Notes: generated by a model not told the origin, from the letters alone. Shown: positions 27,034 through 36,901, counted from the stretch's first letter. The stretch: 64,000 nt of DNA from Streptomyces liliifuscus (GCF_016598615.1 NZ_CP066831.1:1426001-1490000), one strand, 5' to 3'. Numbers and translations are program-made.

Positions 27034-28320
27034 ATGACTCGTACGGCACGCGCCGCCATACTGGCCGTCGTGCGAGTAGCGATCATGACGGCGGGATCGC
27101 GGGGCGACGCCGCGCCGTACACGGGACTTGGGCACGGGCTGGCGCGGGGCGGGCACGAGGTCACCGTGGTGACACACGCGCGCTTCGAACCGCTGGTGGC
27201 GGCCGCCGGGGTGGGGTTTCATCCGCTGCCCGTGGATCCGCGGGCCGAACTGGAGTCCGTACGCGGGCTCGCCCTGCATCGCAGTGGCACCGGGATCGGG
27301 AAGCTGGCCCGGATGGTCGAGATGGCCCGGGCGCTGGTCGGAAGGATGACCGACGATCTGGTGGCCGCGGCCGGGGCCGCCGATGTGCTGTTGCTGTCCG
27401 GTTCGCTGGCGCCCCTCGGTCATACCATCGCCGAGGGGCACGCACTGCCGAGCATGGGTGTCTTTCTCCAACCCCTGGCGCCCACCGGGGAGTTCGCGCC
27501 TCCGATGATCGGTACCCGCTCCCTGGGTGCGGCCGGGAACCGGCTCGCCGGACGGGCCGTCAATGTCGCCGTCGAGCGCGTCTTCGCCGACACCACCCGG
27601 TCGCTGCGGGCCCGGCTCGGGCTGCCGCCGCTCGGTTCGCGTGCCGCCCGGCGTGCCCGTGAACGGCAGAACTGGCCGGTCCAGCACGGCTTCAGCCCCC
27701 TCGTGGTGCCCCGCCCGCGCGACTGGCGGCCCGGGCTGGGCATCGCCGGGTACTGGTGGCCGTACGACGGTGAAGTCCAACTCCCGGGCGGGCTGCGGGA
27801 CTTCCTGGACGCCGGGGCTCCTCCGGTCTACTTCGGTCTCGGCAGCGCGACCGTGCCGAATCCGGAGCGGCTGGGCGAGGAGGTCGTACGGGCCATGCGC
27901 GCGGCCGGGGTGCGCGGTGTCGTGCAGCGGGGCTGGGCCGGTCTGGAGGCCGTCGGGGACGACATGTTCACCGTGGACGAGGTCCCGCACTCGGCGCTCT
28001 TCCCTCGGATGGCCGCGGTGATCCATCACGCGGGTGCGGGCACGACCGCGGCCGCGCTGCGGGCCGGGGTGCCGGCCGTGCCCGTGCCGATCCAGTTCGA
28101 CGAGGCGTTCTGGGCCGCCCGGCTCGTCGCGCTCGGGGTGGCTCCGGAGGCCGTTCCGCTGCGCGGGCTCGGTGCCGGCTCGCTCGGCGGTGCCGTGGCG
28201 CGTGCCGTCACCGATCCCGGGTACGCGCGCCGCGCGACGGTGCTGGCCGACCGGCTCCGGGACGAGGACGGGGTGGGTCCCGTCCTCGCCGCCGTGGACC
28301 GGCTGGCCGGAGGAAACTGA
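27034..28320 (+). CDS. GT1-family (UGT/MGT-type) glycosyltransferase
   Basis: 428 residues, GT-B fold. The N-domain opens with VRVAIMTAGSRGDAAPYTGLG, typical of sterol/antibiotic/macrolide glycosyltransferases. The C-domain holds the donor-binding region: VYFGLGSATV, DEVPHSALFPRMAAVIHHAGAGTTAAALRAGVPAVPVP, then FDEAFWAARL. The HHAGAGTT motif binds the nucleotide-sugar diphosphate. The acceptor is unknown; possibly a lipid, sterol/hopanoid or polyketide. ATG 27034 and an in-frame GTG 27070 are both possible starts; the latter gives the more usual N-terminus. No pathway genes are adjacent. Confidence 0.88.
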   Translation: MTRTARAAILAVVRVAIMTAGSRGDAAPYTGLGHGLARGGHEVTVVTHARFEPLVAAAGVGFHPLPVDPRAELESVRGLALHRSGTGIGKLARMVEMARALVGRMTDDLVAAAGAADVLLLSGSLAPLGHTIAEGHALPSMGVFLQPLAPTGEFAPPMIGTRSLGAAGNRLAGRAVNVAVERVFADTTRSLRARLGLPPLGSRAARRARERQNWPVQHGFSPLVVPRPRDWRPGLGIAGYWWPYDGEVQLPGGLRDFLDAGAPPVYFGLGSATVPNPERLGEEVVRAMRAAGVRGVVQRGWAGLEAVGDDMFTVDEVPHSALFPRMAAVIHHAGAGTTAAALRAGVPAVPVPIQFDEAFWAARLVALGVAPEAVPLRGLGAGSLGGAVARAVTDPGYARRATVLADRLRDEDGVGPVLAAVDRLAGGN

Positions 28321-28385
28321 AGCACCACGGGCCGCAAGGTGCCCTTCCCTGCAGGTCGGGGCGCCGCGGCCTTGGCGACAGTCCC

Positions 28386-29825
28386 CTACTCCACGGTGAT
28401 GTGCACCGTCATCTCGTCGGCTCCGGGTGTGCCCACCGTCTCGATGGTGACCCCGGTCCAGGTGCCCTGGGGCAGGTTCAGCGCCGGAGCCGTCTTCTCG
28501 CCGACGGTGGTGTTGTCCTTGAACGGGTACAGGTCGTCGCTGTCACCGCGGTTGCCCCTGCCGAACATCCGGGAGAGGTCGCCGCGGCCGTCCGCCTGGA
28601 GGAGTTCGATGGCAAGGTTCTGCTCGTCGTTGACGTTGTCGATCGATTCGTCGACGACGTAGACGGCGATCCCCTCGTCGGGCAGGAAGGCGTCCTGGCC
28701 GCGACGGCGACGGTACTCGACGAGTATGTACTGGCTGTCGGACATGGTCGCGGGGTTCTGGACGAACACCGCTTCGCCGTCCTCCGCGGCGGGCCGCAGC
28801 CTGATGTCCCGGGTGGTCTTGTTCACCACCTGGGGCTCGATCCAGCCGTGGAACATACGCAGCATGGCGGTCGGGAAGACCGGGGTCAGACCGCCGTTGC
28901 CCCATGAACCGCCCGCCATCAGGCAGTAGTTGCCGAGTCCTGCCGAGCGGGTCAGCTGCTGCTGGCCGGTGTCGTAGTAGTCGGCCCAGCGTGCCGCGAG
29001 GTGGCCCCACTCGTGGGCGCAGACGCCGACGGCACTGTCCTCGGGGACGGTCAGGAAGGTGCGCGCGGACAGCCCGGGACCGACCTCGACGCCGCCGGGG
29101 ATGGTCCACTTGAGGCTCCACAGGTCGCCGCGCTGAGTCGTCTGCTCGGCGCCGCGTCCGGCGTGGATGACGAACAGGGCGGTGACTGCTCCTTCGCCGA
29201 GCGCGTCGAAGGAGGTGAAGTCGACTCCGGCGTCACGCGCAGCCAGTACGGCGTCACGCGCCAACCCCTGTGAGTTGCGCGGGAAGTTGGCGTTCATGCC
29301 GGAGTTGCCGTCAGCGTAGAAGGACAGCGGCTGCGGCATCCGGAACCAGCCGTGCACCTCACCCTGGACGTCGATGCCGGTGCTCGGCGAGGTGTCGAAG
29401 GCGCTGACGTCGCGGTAGAACGAGCGCATGCTGCCGGTCGGGAACTCGTCGAGGCCGAAGAGCATGCTGTCATAGTGGCCGGGGCCGTGGTCGACCTCGT
29501 GCGGCTGGTCGGGAAAGTCGACGAGCAGCACCAACGTCCGGATGGTTCCCCGGAGTTGGGACGACGGCCGGGTGATGAGCTGCTTGTCGGTGCTGGGGCC
29601 CTGATCGAGGGCGCCGTCGTCGAGGCCGACCAGGTTCTCGCCCCGTCGTCCCGCGCGCCAGACGGTGTAGTACTCCTCGAACGTCATGTTCCCGGGCAGG
29701 CGGCGTTGCTTGCGCAGTTCGAGATAGCGGGCGTACAGCTGCGCCAGGGCCTGGGGCGACAGCGGTACCGGGCAGGCGGCGGAGCAGTCGTGGACTGGTC
29801 GTACAGGGCTGAGCGTATGACGCAT
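28386..29825 (-). CDS. M6-like zinc metalloprotease without visible signal peptide
   Basis: 479 residues. HEWGH at 271-275 is the zinc-binding HExxH, followed by [10 protein letters not shown] and a [15 protein letters not shown] turn, as in M6 (immune inhibitor A-like) proteases. Upstream, [14 protein letters not shown] is the typical M6 start of the catalytic fold, and the C-terminal half is a beta-sandwich. The 25 N-terminal residues ([20 protein letters not shown]) are not a signal peptide, although relatives are exported. Either secretion is non-classical or the enzyme acts in the cell. GAAGGGGG precedes the ATG. An M6 protease may process host or self surface proteins; targets are not predictable. 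Confidence 0.82.
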   Translation of the reverse strand: MRHTLSPVRPVHDCSAACPVPLSPQALAQLYARYLELRKQRRLPGNMTFEEYYTVWRAGRRGENLVGLDDGALDQGPSTDKQLITRPSSQLRGTIRTLVLLVDFPDQPHEVDHGPGHYDSMLFGLDEFPTGSMRSFYRDVSAFDTSPSTGIDVQGEVHGWFRMPQPLSFYADGNSGMNANFPRNSQGLARDAVLAARDAGVDFTSFDALGEGAVTALFVIHAGRGAEQTTQRGDLWSLKWTIPGGVEVGPGLSARTFLTVPEDSAVGVCAHEWGHLAARWADYYDTGQQQLTRSAGLGNYCLMAGGSWGNGGLTPVFPTAMLRMFHGWIEPQVVNKTTRDIRLRPAAEDGEAVFVQNPATMSDSQYILVEYRRRRGQDAFLPDEGIAVYVVDESIDNVNDEQNLAIELLQADGRGDLSRMFGRGNRGDSDDLYPFKDNTTVGEKTAPALNLPQGTWTGVTIETVGTPGADEMTVHITVE

Positions 29826-30015
29826 CAGGCACCCCCTTCAGGGGACGAACCCCTCTTGCCGGACACGGAACATCCAGAAAAATCCGGCCATGCGAAGGCC
29901 GTACGCCTTCTCATAGTTGGGCCCGAGATTACTGTCAACGCGCGGCAGCGCAGAGGAGCTTGAACGCGCCGATACGGAACGCTCCGGTCCGCCGCAGCCC
30001 GACGCCGGCCGAGAC

Positions 30016-30678
30016 CTACACGCCCTCCGGACGCCATCCCGCCGGGCGCAGGATCCCCAGGAGCAACCCCACGAGTTCGTCCACCACCTCGTCGAGGCTC
30101 GCGTCGACCCAGCCCGAACTCCAGTCGTGCAGCAGTCCGTTGACGCCGCCGATGAACGCGGCCGCGGCGACCCGGTAGTCGCGGGGCGCCGCTTCGCCCC
30201 GGTCCGCGGCGGCCGTGGCCTCGGCGCAGATGAAGTCGACCCAGCGGGAGCGGCGAGCCAGCCGCTGCCGTTCAAGGCGCGGGCTGACGCCGATGATCTC
30301 GATGAAGGTGATGCGCAGGCGGCGTGGATCGCCGGTGACGTTGGCGGCGTAGGCGCGGAAGGCGGCCGTGGCGCGCCCCTCGATCGGCAGCCCGTCCGCC
30401 TCGGCGAGGCCGGCCAGGGCGGCCCCCTCGGCCCAGTCGTTGACCTGCAGGTGGAGAGCGGCCAGTACGTCTTCGAGGGTGCGGAACTCTTCGTAGAACT
30501 GGCGGGTGGACAGGCCGGCGGCCTCGCTCAGGGCGGAGACGGTCGTGGCGCGGTATCCGGGGGCGTCCCCGAACAGCTGGAGTCCGGCGTCCAGGAATCT
30601 CCGGCGACGCTCGGACTTGCGCTCCTCGGCGGTCTTGCCACCGTAACGGCCGGTCGGCGCTCTGAGCCTGCCCGCCAC
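30016..30678 (-). CDS. TetR-family transcriptional regulator
   Basis: 220 residues. The N-terminal HTH reads RRFLDAGLQLFGDAPGYRATTVSALSEAAGLSTRQFYEEFRTLEDVLAALH, a standard TetR DNA-binding domain, preceded by a basic arm. The helical C-terminal ligand domain ends GLLLGILRPAGW. It starts at GTG 30678 with GGGAGG upstream. It is divergent from the secreted beta-propeller gene, and the 156-bp spacer contains a clean palindromic operator candidate, so it probably represses that gene and itself. The inducer is unknown. Confidence 0.9.
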   Translation of the reverse strand: MAGRLRAPTGRYGGKTAEERKSERRRRFLDAGLQLFGDAPGYRATTVSALSEAAGLSTRQFYEEFRTLEDVLAALHLQVNDWAEGAALAGLAEADGLPIEGRATAAFRAYAANVTGDPRRLRITFIEIIGVSPRLERQRLARRSRWVDFICAEATAAADRGEAAPRDYRVAAAAFIGGVNGLLHDWSSGWVDASLDEVVDELVGLLLGILRPAGWRPEGV

Positions 30679-30748
30679 TGAACCTCCCTGATCGGCCCGA
30701 TGGCCAATCTTGTCCTGTCCGGAGTCTTGTGGAGAGCGGGCCCCTCTC

Positions 30749-30764
30749 CTTACTTTCCAGTAAG
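30749..30764. promoter_or_regulatory. Candidate TetR operator
   Basis: CTTACTTTCCAGTAAG has perfect 6-bp arms around 4 bases, a typical TetR-site geometry, and lies midway between the divergent TetR and beta-propeller genes. A second dyad (AATCTGA at 30768-30774 and TCAGATT at 30787-30793) lies immediately downstream. Confidence 0.6.
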
Positions 30765-30834
30765 TCCAATCTGAACGTACGCGTTTTCAGATTCTCGACC
30801 TTGTCATGCTCCCCACACATAGGAGAGATCGGTC

Positions 30835-32085
30835 ATGTCTGCCTTCAGAGCCCGGCACGCCTGGTCCATCGCGGCCGCCCTCGTCCTGGCCGTCACCGCG
30901 CCGGCCACCGTGTCCGCCGCACCGAACGCCTCCGCGGATCTGCGAGAGGTGATGTTCGTCGGCAACAACTGGGAGGGCACCGCCGACGTCATCAAGTCCA
31001 CGGGCGACTTCGCGAAGGTCGGCCGGATCAACGTCATCCCGGACAAGGACGCGCGGATGGCGGAGATCAACGCCGACCCGATCAAGTGGATCGCCTTCAT
31101 GACCATCCGCAACAGCGTGGGCGAGGGTCACGACCAGTTCGTCGACGACATGTACTCCACCCCCGACGGCAGGTCGATGGTGGTCTCCCGGCCGAGCTTC
31201 GCCGACGTGGTCTCGATCGACCTCGCCTCGGGCGACATCAACTGGCGCTTCCCCGTGTCGGGCTTCCGCGCCGACCACATGGCGGTCTCTCCCGACGGCA
31301 CCCGGGTCGCCGTCTCGGCCTCCACCTCCAACACCGTGCACGTGCTGGACATCAACACGGGCAAGCAGGCGGGCTCGTTCGCCACGGGTGACAAACCGCA
31401 CGAGAACATCTTCACCAGCGACGGCAAGCAGATCTGGAACATGGCGATCGGCGACGTCAACACCGCGACCGACGCCCCCTGGCTGGACTGGACGAAGGGC
31501 GACCGCAAGATCACGGTCGTCGACGCGACCACGTTCAAGCAGGTCAAGGTCATCGACATGCGGCAGCGGCTCGACGCGATCGGCCTCACCGACTACTCCG
31601 ACGCGGTCCGCCCGGCCGCCTTCAGCCCGGACGAGTCGAAGCTGTACTTCCAGGTGTCGTTCTTCAACGGCTTCTTCGAGTACGACATCGCCACGGACCG
31701 GATCACCCGCACCAAGACGCTGCCGATGAACCCCGCGACCAGCACCGACCGCACCACCTGGGTCAACGACTCGCGCCACCACGGCATCTCGATGAAGCCC
31801 GACGGCACGAAGATCTGCGTCGCGGGCACGATGGACGACTACGCGACCGTCGTCGACCGCGCCACCCTCCAGGAGGGCCCGCTCGTCACCGCCTCCAAGC
31901 CCTACTGGGCGACCGTCAGCGGTGACGGCAAGTCCTGCGTGGTCTCCGAGAGCGGCGCCGACCAGGTCACCGCGATCGACTTCACCACCGGCAGGAAGAC
32001 GGTGTCCGTACCGGTCGGCGACCACCCACAGCGTGTCCGGCTGGCCCACGTCCCGGCCAACTGGACGGGGACGACCGCCGACTGA
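30835..32085 (+). CDS. Secreted YncE-like beta-propeller protein
   Basis: 416 residues. A signal peptide (SIAAALVLAVTAPATVSAAP, cleavage near residue 29) leads into a beta-propeller with repeated blades of the YncE/lactonase kind: MVVSRPSFADVVSIDLASG, VAVSASTSNTVHVLDINTG, LYFQVSFFNGFFEYDIATD, KICVAGTMDDYATVVDR and CVVSESGADQVTAIDFTTG. No heme or metal motif is obvious, so a binding function outside the cell is most likely. AGGAGAG precedes the ATG, and the gene is divergent from a TetR repressor with an operator-like palindrome between them. A strong hairpin follows the stop. Confidence 0.82.
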   Translation: MSAFRARHAWSIAAALVLAVTAPATVSAAPNASADLREVMFVGNNWEGTADVIKSTGDFAKVGRINVIPDKDARMAEINADPIKWIAFMTIRNSVGEGHDQFVDDMYSTPDGRSMVVSRPSFADVVSIDLASGDINWRFPVSGFRADHMAVSPDGTRVAVSASTSNTVHVLDINTGKQAGSFATGDKPHENIFTSDGKQIWNMAIGDVNTATDAPWLDWTKGDRKITVVDATTFKQVKVIDMRQRLDAIGLTDYSDAVRPAAFSPDESKLYFQVSFFNGFFEYDIATDRITRTKTLPMNPATSTDRTTWVNDSRHHGISMKPDGTKICVAGTMDDYATVVDRATLQEGPLVTASKPYWATVSGDGKSCVVSESGADQVTAIDFTTGRKTVSVPVGDHPQRVRLAHVPANWTGTTAD

Positions 32086-32101
32086 CCTGCTCCGCCCGGC
32101 T

Positions 32102-32128
32102 GCCCCGCGCCCCGAAGGGGCGCGGGGC
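32102..32128. terminator. Hairpin terminator after the beta-propeller gene
   Basis: A perfect 12-bp stem GCCCCGCGCCCC/GGGGCGCGGGGC closes on a GAA loop, 17 bases after the stop. It forms the left part of dispersed repeat copy C and lies between convergent genes. Confidence 0.75.
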
Positions 32129-32190
32129 TGTGACACCTTGCGGCTCCGCCGCGTGGGCGCGACCAGCCACAACGGACCCGCGGACGACAC
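32102..32190 (+). repeat. Copy C of the dispersed repeat, with an internal module
   Basis: GAAGGGGCGCGGGG and GCGCGACCAGCCACAACGGA match the other copies, but between them is an extra 32-base segment containing the small hairpin GCGGCTCCGCCGC. It shares CCGCGGACGAC with copy D near 63175. Confidence 0.65.
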
Positions 32191-32209
32191 ACCGGCCCCA
32201 GCGGAGCCG

Positions 32210-34069
32210 CTAGTTGAACTCCGAAGCCATCCAAGAGGTCAGCTCCGTCCGCGCCGCGCTCAACAGCGCAGCGGACGGGGCCGTCGCCCCATTGGCAACC
32301 AGGGCGTAGTGCAGCGTGCCCGAGTCGGCCGCGGTGAGCAGCAGCCGGCGACTACCCGTGCCACCCGGCTCGGCCGCCGTGGCGATCGGGGTGGTGCGGG
32401 TGTACGCCGGCGGACCGAACACCGTTCCGAGGTCGGAGACCACCGTGGTCGACGCGTTCGGGAAGGACGCCGGAAGGTGCAGTTCAGTCGGCTCGGCGCT
32501 GCCGTCGGAGCGCCAGACCTGCAGCGCGTACTGGCCGGAGCCCACGAGCTGCGCGACGTTCGGCAGGGAACTCGGCACCGGGTTCCACGTCAGCGTCGTG
32601 GAACCATCCCGTGAGCGGTCCTCGAAGGTGAACGCGAGCGAGCGGCCGGCGGTGGCGCTGGGGTAGACGCGGTCGAGCATCCGCGCGTCCTGGCGGAGGA
32701 CGGCCTTGCCGGAGTCGTCGAGGCGTACCGCGGACAGGTCTTCGTCGTTCCAGGCGTCGCCCTCGGTCTGCACCTCGTTCGGGTTGTCGTTCATCAGCTC
32801 GTGGTGGCGGCCGTTGTAGATGTCCCACTGCCATTGGGAGCCGGACAGGACGGGACCCGAACTCGCAGGTTCGGCCCACCAGTTGGCGCCCTTCACCCGG
32901 GAGTCGAGGGCCTGGTACATCGCCTTGTAGACCGTCGGCGCCTTGTCGGAGACGGAGCCGGTGAGCGGGTGTCCGAACTCGCTGATGATCGCCGTCGTCC
33001 CGGTGGCCGTGGCCCGGTCGCGGACGGTGCCGAAGTCGCCGACGTACTGGCCGTCCTCGGCCTTGCCCCACATGAAGACGCCGGAGATGGCCTTCTGGTC
33101 GTAGAAGTGGGTGTTGAAGACGTAGCGCGACCCCAGCGTCGAGTCGAGCAGTCCGCCCTCCTGCCGCTGGAAGTCGAGGTTGGCGTTCCAGAAGAGGTTC
33201 GGCTCGACGAAGGCCGGCTTGGCCTGCCAGCCCGCCGCGTCCATGCGGGCGCGGAACTTGACGTAGAACGGCCACAGGACGTCCTTCTCCCACGCCCGGC
33301 TGGTCTGGCCCGAGTCGAGGGTGCCCGCGTGCGGCTCGTTCCACGGGTCGAAGCCGACGACTCCCGCGAACTGGGCCGCGGTGAGGTTCTGCTTCACGTA
33401 CGTCATCGTCTTCTGGGCGGTGTCGAGGAAGGCGTCCTGGAGGCCGTACTCGTTGTGCCAGAAGTCGTAAGTGGCCTGTGTCACGGCCGCGTTGGAGGTG
33501 ATGTTCTGGCCCCAGAACGGGCAGATGCCGCAGTACTCGTCGGGGTAGTCACCGAGGTCGACGGCCCACTTGGGGGCGCCGTCGCCGGTGTACCAGCTGT
33601 CCGAGTCGAACAGCCAGCGGGAGTAGAGGTCCTGGTGGAAGTCGGGGTACACGCGGATCCCGGCGTCCAGGAACGCTCGTATCTGGTCGGTCGCGGCGGC
33701 CAGGTAGGCCGGGTCCACCTGGCCGCGCGTGGGCTCCGCGTACGCCCAGGAGAGCAGGAAGCGGACCGAGTTGCCGCCGCCGAGCGCCCGCAGCGCGGTC
33801 GCGGACTTCCTGGCGTCCGCGACCGAGGCGAAGGGAAGGCCGTTGTTCTCCTTGAGTTTCGTCTCGCCGGAGACGTTGTAGCCGCGCAGCACGACCTCGC
33901 GGCCGAGGCCGTCGGTGAAGCGGCCGTTCTGGACCGTGAGGGTCGCGGCGGCGGCCGGGTCGAACCACAGATCGTCGGGGAGGGCTGAGGCGGGCTGAGC
34001 TCCGGTGGTCGTCAGGAGACCGGTCAGGAGTACGAGGACGCCGAGCAGATGCACACGCAACTTCGACAT
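32210..34069 (-). CDS. Secreted GH5 glycosidase, endoglycoceramidase-like
   Basis: 619 residues. A signal peptide (VHLLGVLVLLTGLLTTTGAQPASA) precedes a GH5 barrel. The acid/base is Glu245 in FDPWNEPHAG and the nucleophile is Glu364 in IISEFGHPL; RGYNVSG, SVRFLLSWAYAEP and YPDFHQDLYSRW are typical of endoglycoceramidases, which release the glycan from glycosphingolipids. The C-terminal 150 residues form a beta-sandwich (NPVPSSLPNVAQL onward) as in that family. ATG 34069 was chosen; a GTG two codons earlier is possible, and no close ribosome site is visible. It lies 98 bases downstream of the Otr(A)-like gene on the same strand. Glycolipid substrate specificity is inferred from the motifs only. 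Confidence 0.85.
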   Translation of the reverse strand: MSKLRVHLLGVLVLLTGLLTTTGAQPASALPDDLWFDPAAAATLTVQNGRFTDGLGREVVLRGYNVSGETKLKENNGLPFASVADARKSATALRALGGGNSVRFLLSWAYAEPTRGQVDPAYLAAATDQIRAFLDAGIRVYPDFHQDLYSRWLFDSDSWYTGDGAPKWAVDLGDYPDEYCGICPFWGQNITSNAAVTQATYDFWHNEYGLQDAFLDTAQKTMTYVKQNLTAAQFAGVVGFDPWNEPHAGTLDSGQTSRAWEKDVLWPFYVKFRARMDAAGWQAKPAFVEPNLFWNANLDFQRQEGGLLDSTLGSRYVFNTHFYDQKAISGVFMWGKAEDGQYVGDFGTVRDRATATGTTAIISEFGHPLTGSVSDKAPTVYKAMYQALDSRVKGANWWAEPASSGPVLSGSQWQWDIYNGRHHELMNDNPNEVQTEGDAWNDEDLSAVRLDDSGKAVLRQDARMLDRVYPSATAGRSLAFTFEDRSRDGSTTLTWNPVPSSLPNVAQLVGSGQYALQVWRSDGSAEPTELHLPASFPNASTTVVSDLGTVFGPPAYTRTTPIATAAEPGGTGSRRLLLTAADSGTLHYALVANGATAPSAALLSAARTELTSWMASEFN

Positions 34070-34167
34070 GTGCACAACAGTCGCGGGTGCCTCTTCGGCC
34101 CGTCAAGACTCCTGACTTGAGAGTAAGTCACCTTTTCCGGAATGGAGTTGTGCGGACCATCCGCCGG

Positions 34168-36135
34168 TCACCCGCCGATTCGCCGCGTCACGTTCAGCAG
34201 GTACTCCTTGCGGTTGAGCGGGTTGTGATCGGTACGCGGCCGCTCCCGGACCGTGCCGCGCGCGACCGGCGCGTAGTGGTCGAACGCGGCCTCCAGCTCG
34301 CCCTCTCCGCTGGTCAGACCCGGTAGCTGTTGTTCGAGGCCGTGCACCTGGGCCGCGGGGATCGCCCCCTCCAGCACACAGGACGTGCCCCGCGTCTCCG
34401 TCGTCCTGGGTACCGCCCGCAGCCCGGCGAGGACCGGGAGCAGGGCGCCCAGCGTGTCCACCGGCGCCTCCAGGCGGAATCCGTGCATCGGCTCGTACAC
34501 CTGACTGCCGGCCTCTCGCAGTGCCTCCATCAGCACGAGCGGGGTGAGGCCGCGGAAGTCCGCTCCCGTGCTCGACATGCTCTTGTCGAAGCCCTGGTGC
34601 GCATGGCTCTGCCGGGGCGAGTAGCCGGAGTGCGTCATGGTGACCGTGCAGTCGGTGACCCGCCAGCCGTGGATTCCCTGGTCCAGGGTCTCCTTCACGG
34701 TGTCCTCGACGGCCTTGAAGAAGGCGTACGGCATCGCCCCGAGCTCGACCTCCAGACGGAACTCCACTCCTGAGCCGATCGGCGCCGGATCGACGCGCAG
34801 TCCGACCGTGGCGAGGAACGGGTTGGGTTCCTTGCCGTTGAACTCGACCGCCGCGCCGCTGCCGACGGGCCGCTCGACACAGATCGTCGTCGTCTCGCGG
34901 AAGCCGACGTCGAGGCCGAACTCGTCGGCCAGGGTCGCCTGGACGACCTCCTTCTGCACCTCGCCGTAGAGGGACACGGAGATCTCCCGCCGTGTGTCGT
35001 CCAGACGCAGGTTGATCAAGGGGTCCTGCTCGGCGAGCTGGGTGAGTGCGGTGTGCAGGGCGCCCTTGTCGGCGGGCCGGTTCGGCACGACGACCGTTTC
35101 GAGGGTCGGCGGAGCGAAGAAGTGCTCGTACGACGGACGCGGGACGCCGATGCTGTCGCCGATCCTGATGCCGTCGAGGCCCCACAGCTTGCCGATCCGG
35201 CCTGCGGACAGGAGGCCGTCCCGGGCGGCCGAGCCGCGTTCGAAGACACGGACCGCGGTGACCTTGCCTTCCCTGCCGCCTCCGAAGCTCACCCGGTCCC
35301 GGGTGCGGAGGGCGCCGGAGAACATCCGCGCGTAGGCGACCCGCTCCCCCGCCCGGCCCCGCTCGACCTTGAAGACCGTGCCGGAGACCTGTCCTTCGGT
35401 GTCGCTCTCACCGGCGGGGAGCAGGTCCCTGATGCCGGCGATCAGCTCGTGCACACCCGCGCCCGTCATGGCGGAGCCGAAGAACACCGGGTGCACGAGG
35501 GCCTGTCGGGTCTGGTCCGCGAGTGCCGCTCGGAGCAGACCGTCCGGCACGCCGCCCTCGACGTAGGCGGTGAGCAGCAGGTCGTCGTGGTCGGTCAGTA
35601 CGTCGAGCACGTCCGGGGTGAGCCCCGGGGCGAAACGCGCCTCGGGCGTGCCCTGTCCGACGGTCCGGCCCATCGGGACCACGGCCGGGGTGAGGCGCTC
35701 GGTGACGGCCCGGAGCACGGCCTCGTCCCGTGCGCCCCGGCGGTCGATCTTGTTGACGAAGACGAGCGTGGGAACGCGCAGCCGTCGCAGCGTCCGCATC
35801 AGGACACGCGTCTGCGCCTGGACGCCCTCCACGGCCGAGACCACGAGCACCGCGCCGTCGAGCACGCTCAGCACCCGCTCCACCTCGGCGATGAAGTCCG
35901 GGTGGCCGGGTGTGTCGATCAGATTGACCGTGACGTCGTCGATCTCGAACGAGACGACGGCCGACTTGATGGTGATCCCGCGCTGTCGTTCCAGCGCGAG
36001 GGAGTCGGTCTGGGTGCTGCCGTCGTCGACGCTGCCGATCTCGTCGATGATCCCGACGGTGTGCAGCAGCCGCTCGGTCAGGCTTGTCTTACCGGCGTCT
36101 ACGTGCGCCAGAATTCCCAGGTTCAGCGTGTGCAC
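34168..36135 (-). CDS. otrA: Otr(A)-like ribosomal protection GTPase (tetracycline-resistance family)
   Basis: 655 residues, EF-G-like. GTPase motifs: AHVDAGKT (10-17), RGITI, DTPGHPDF and NKID. Domains II-V follow, with LNVTRRIGG at the end. The length and the domain-IV loop region (TMTHSGYSPRQSHAHQGFDKSMS) fit ribosomal protection proteins, which dislodge tetracycline from the 30S A site; Otr(A) of oxytetracycline producers is the closest type I recognise. No tetracycline-type pathway is in the window, so a broader translation-rescue role is possible. It starts at GTG with AAGGA about 11 bases upstream. A short frame overlapping the start lies in the leader. Confidence 0.87.
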   Translation of the reverse strand: MHTLNLGILAHVDAGKTSLTERLLHTVGIIDEIGSVDDGSTQTDSLALERQRGITIKSAVVSFEIDDVTVNLIDTPGHPDFIAEVERVLSVLDGAVLVVSAVEGVQAQTRVLMRTLRRLRVPTLVFVNKIDRRGARDEAVLRAVTERLTPAVVPMGRTVGQGTPEARFAPGLTPDVLDVLTDHDDLLLTAYVEGGVPDGLLRAALADQTRQALVHPVFFGSAMTGAGVHELIAGIRDLLPAGESDTEGQVSGTVFKVERGRAGERVAYARMFSGALRTRDRVSFGGGREGKVTAVRVFERGSAARDGLLSAGRIGKLWGLDGIRIGDSIGVPRPSYEHFFAPPTLETVVVPNRPADKGALHTALTQLAEQDPLINLRLDDTRREISVSLYGEVQKEVVQATLADEFGLDVGFRETTTICVERPVGSGAAVEFNGKEPNPFLATVGLRVDPAPIGSGVEFRLEVELGAMPYAFFKAVEDTVKETLDQGIHGWRVTDCTVTMTHSGYSPRQSHAHQGFDKSMSSTGADFRGLTPLVLMEALREAGSQVYEPMHGFRLEAPVDTLGALLPVLAGLRAVPRTTETRGTSCVLEGAIPAAQVHGLEQQLPGLTSGEGELEAAFDHYAPVARGTVRERPRTDHNPLNRKEYLLNVTRRIGG

Positions 36136-36394
36136 CGCTTGTCATGTCCTTTGAAGTGAGAGGGATTCCTTCCTGGGTGGACATGAACGGTGCGCGCATT
36201 GCTGCTCCTTGATTCCGGTCGACGGTGCCTCGCGGCTGATCCCTTTCAGTGCATCAGGCCCTGGCATCCGTGAGCAACGGATTAACGCTCAACAAAGCCT
36301 GTCGCGGCACTCGCCCCTCCCGGGACACGGTCCTAGAGTGACGCCCATCACGTCCGGTGGCTGATTTCCCTCGCACGGTTCCCTGGGAGGGCAC

Positions 36395-36897
36395 ATGACC
36401 CGTATCTCGGTGAAGGTGGACGGCACGACGTACGAGGACGAGGTGGAACCCCGTCTTCTGCTGATCCACTATCTGCGTGACCGGCTGGGTCTGACCGGCA
36501 CCCCGATTGGCTGCGACACCTCCAATTGCGGGGCCTGCACGGTCGACCTGGACGGCGAGACCGTCAAGAGCTGCTCGGTGCTCACGGTCCAGGCCGACGG
36601 GAGCGAAGTGACCACCGTCCAGGGGCTCGCCACCAACGGGGAGTGGCATCCCCTGCAGAAGGCGTTCCACGAGTGCCACGCCCTGCAGTGCGGGTACTGC
36701 ACACCAGGGATGATCATGGCCGCGCGTGATCTGCTCCGCGAGAATCCGCAGCCGAGCGCGGACGACGTACGGCACGCGCTGGAAGGCAATCTCTGCCGGT
36801 GCACGGGCTATCAGAACATCGTGCACGCGGTGCTCGCCGCTTCCGGGGCCCCCGAGGCGGACGTGGCTTCCGCGGCTTCCGGCCAGGAGGCGAGGAC

Positions 36898-36901
<4 letters not shown>
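36395..36901 (+). CDS. coxS: Molybdenum hydroxylase small subunit, 2x[2Fe-2S] (CoxS-like)
   Basis: 168 residues. The N-terminal plant-type [2Fe-2S] site has CDTSNCGAC and a fourth cysteine in KSCSV; the C-terminal four-helix [2Fe-2S] domain has CGYCTPGMIM and NLCRCTGYQNIV. It relays electrons from the molybdenum subunit to the FAD subunit. ATGA overlaps join it to the large-subunit gene. It opens the operon, with a leader of 259 bases shared with the divergent Otr(A)-like gene. Confidence 0.95.
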
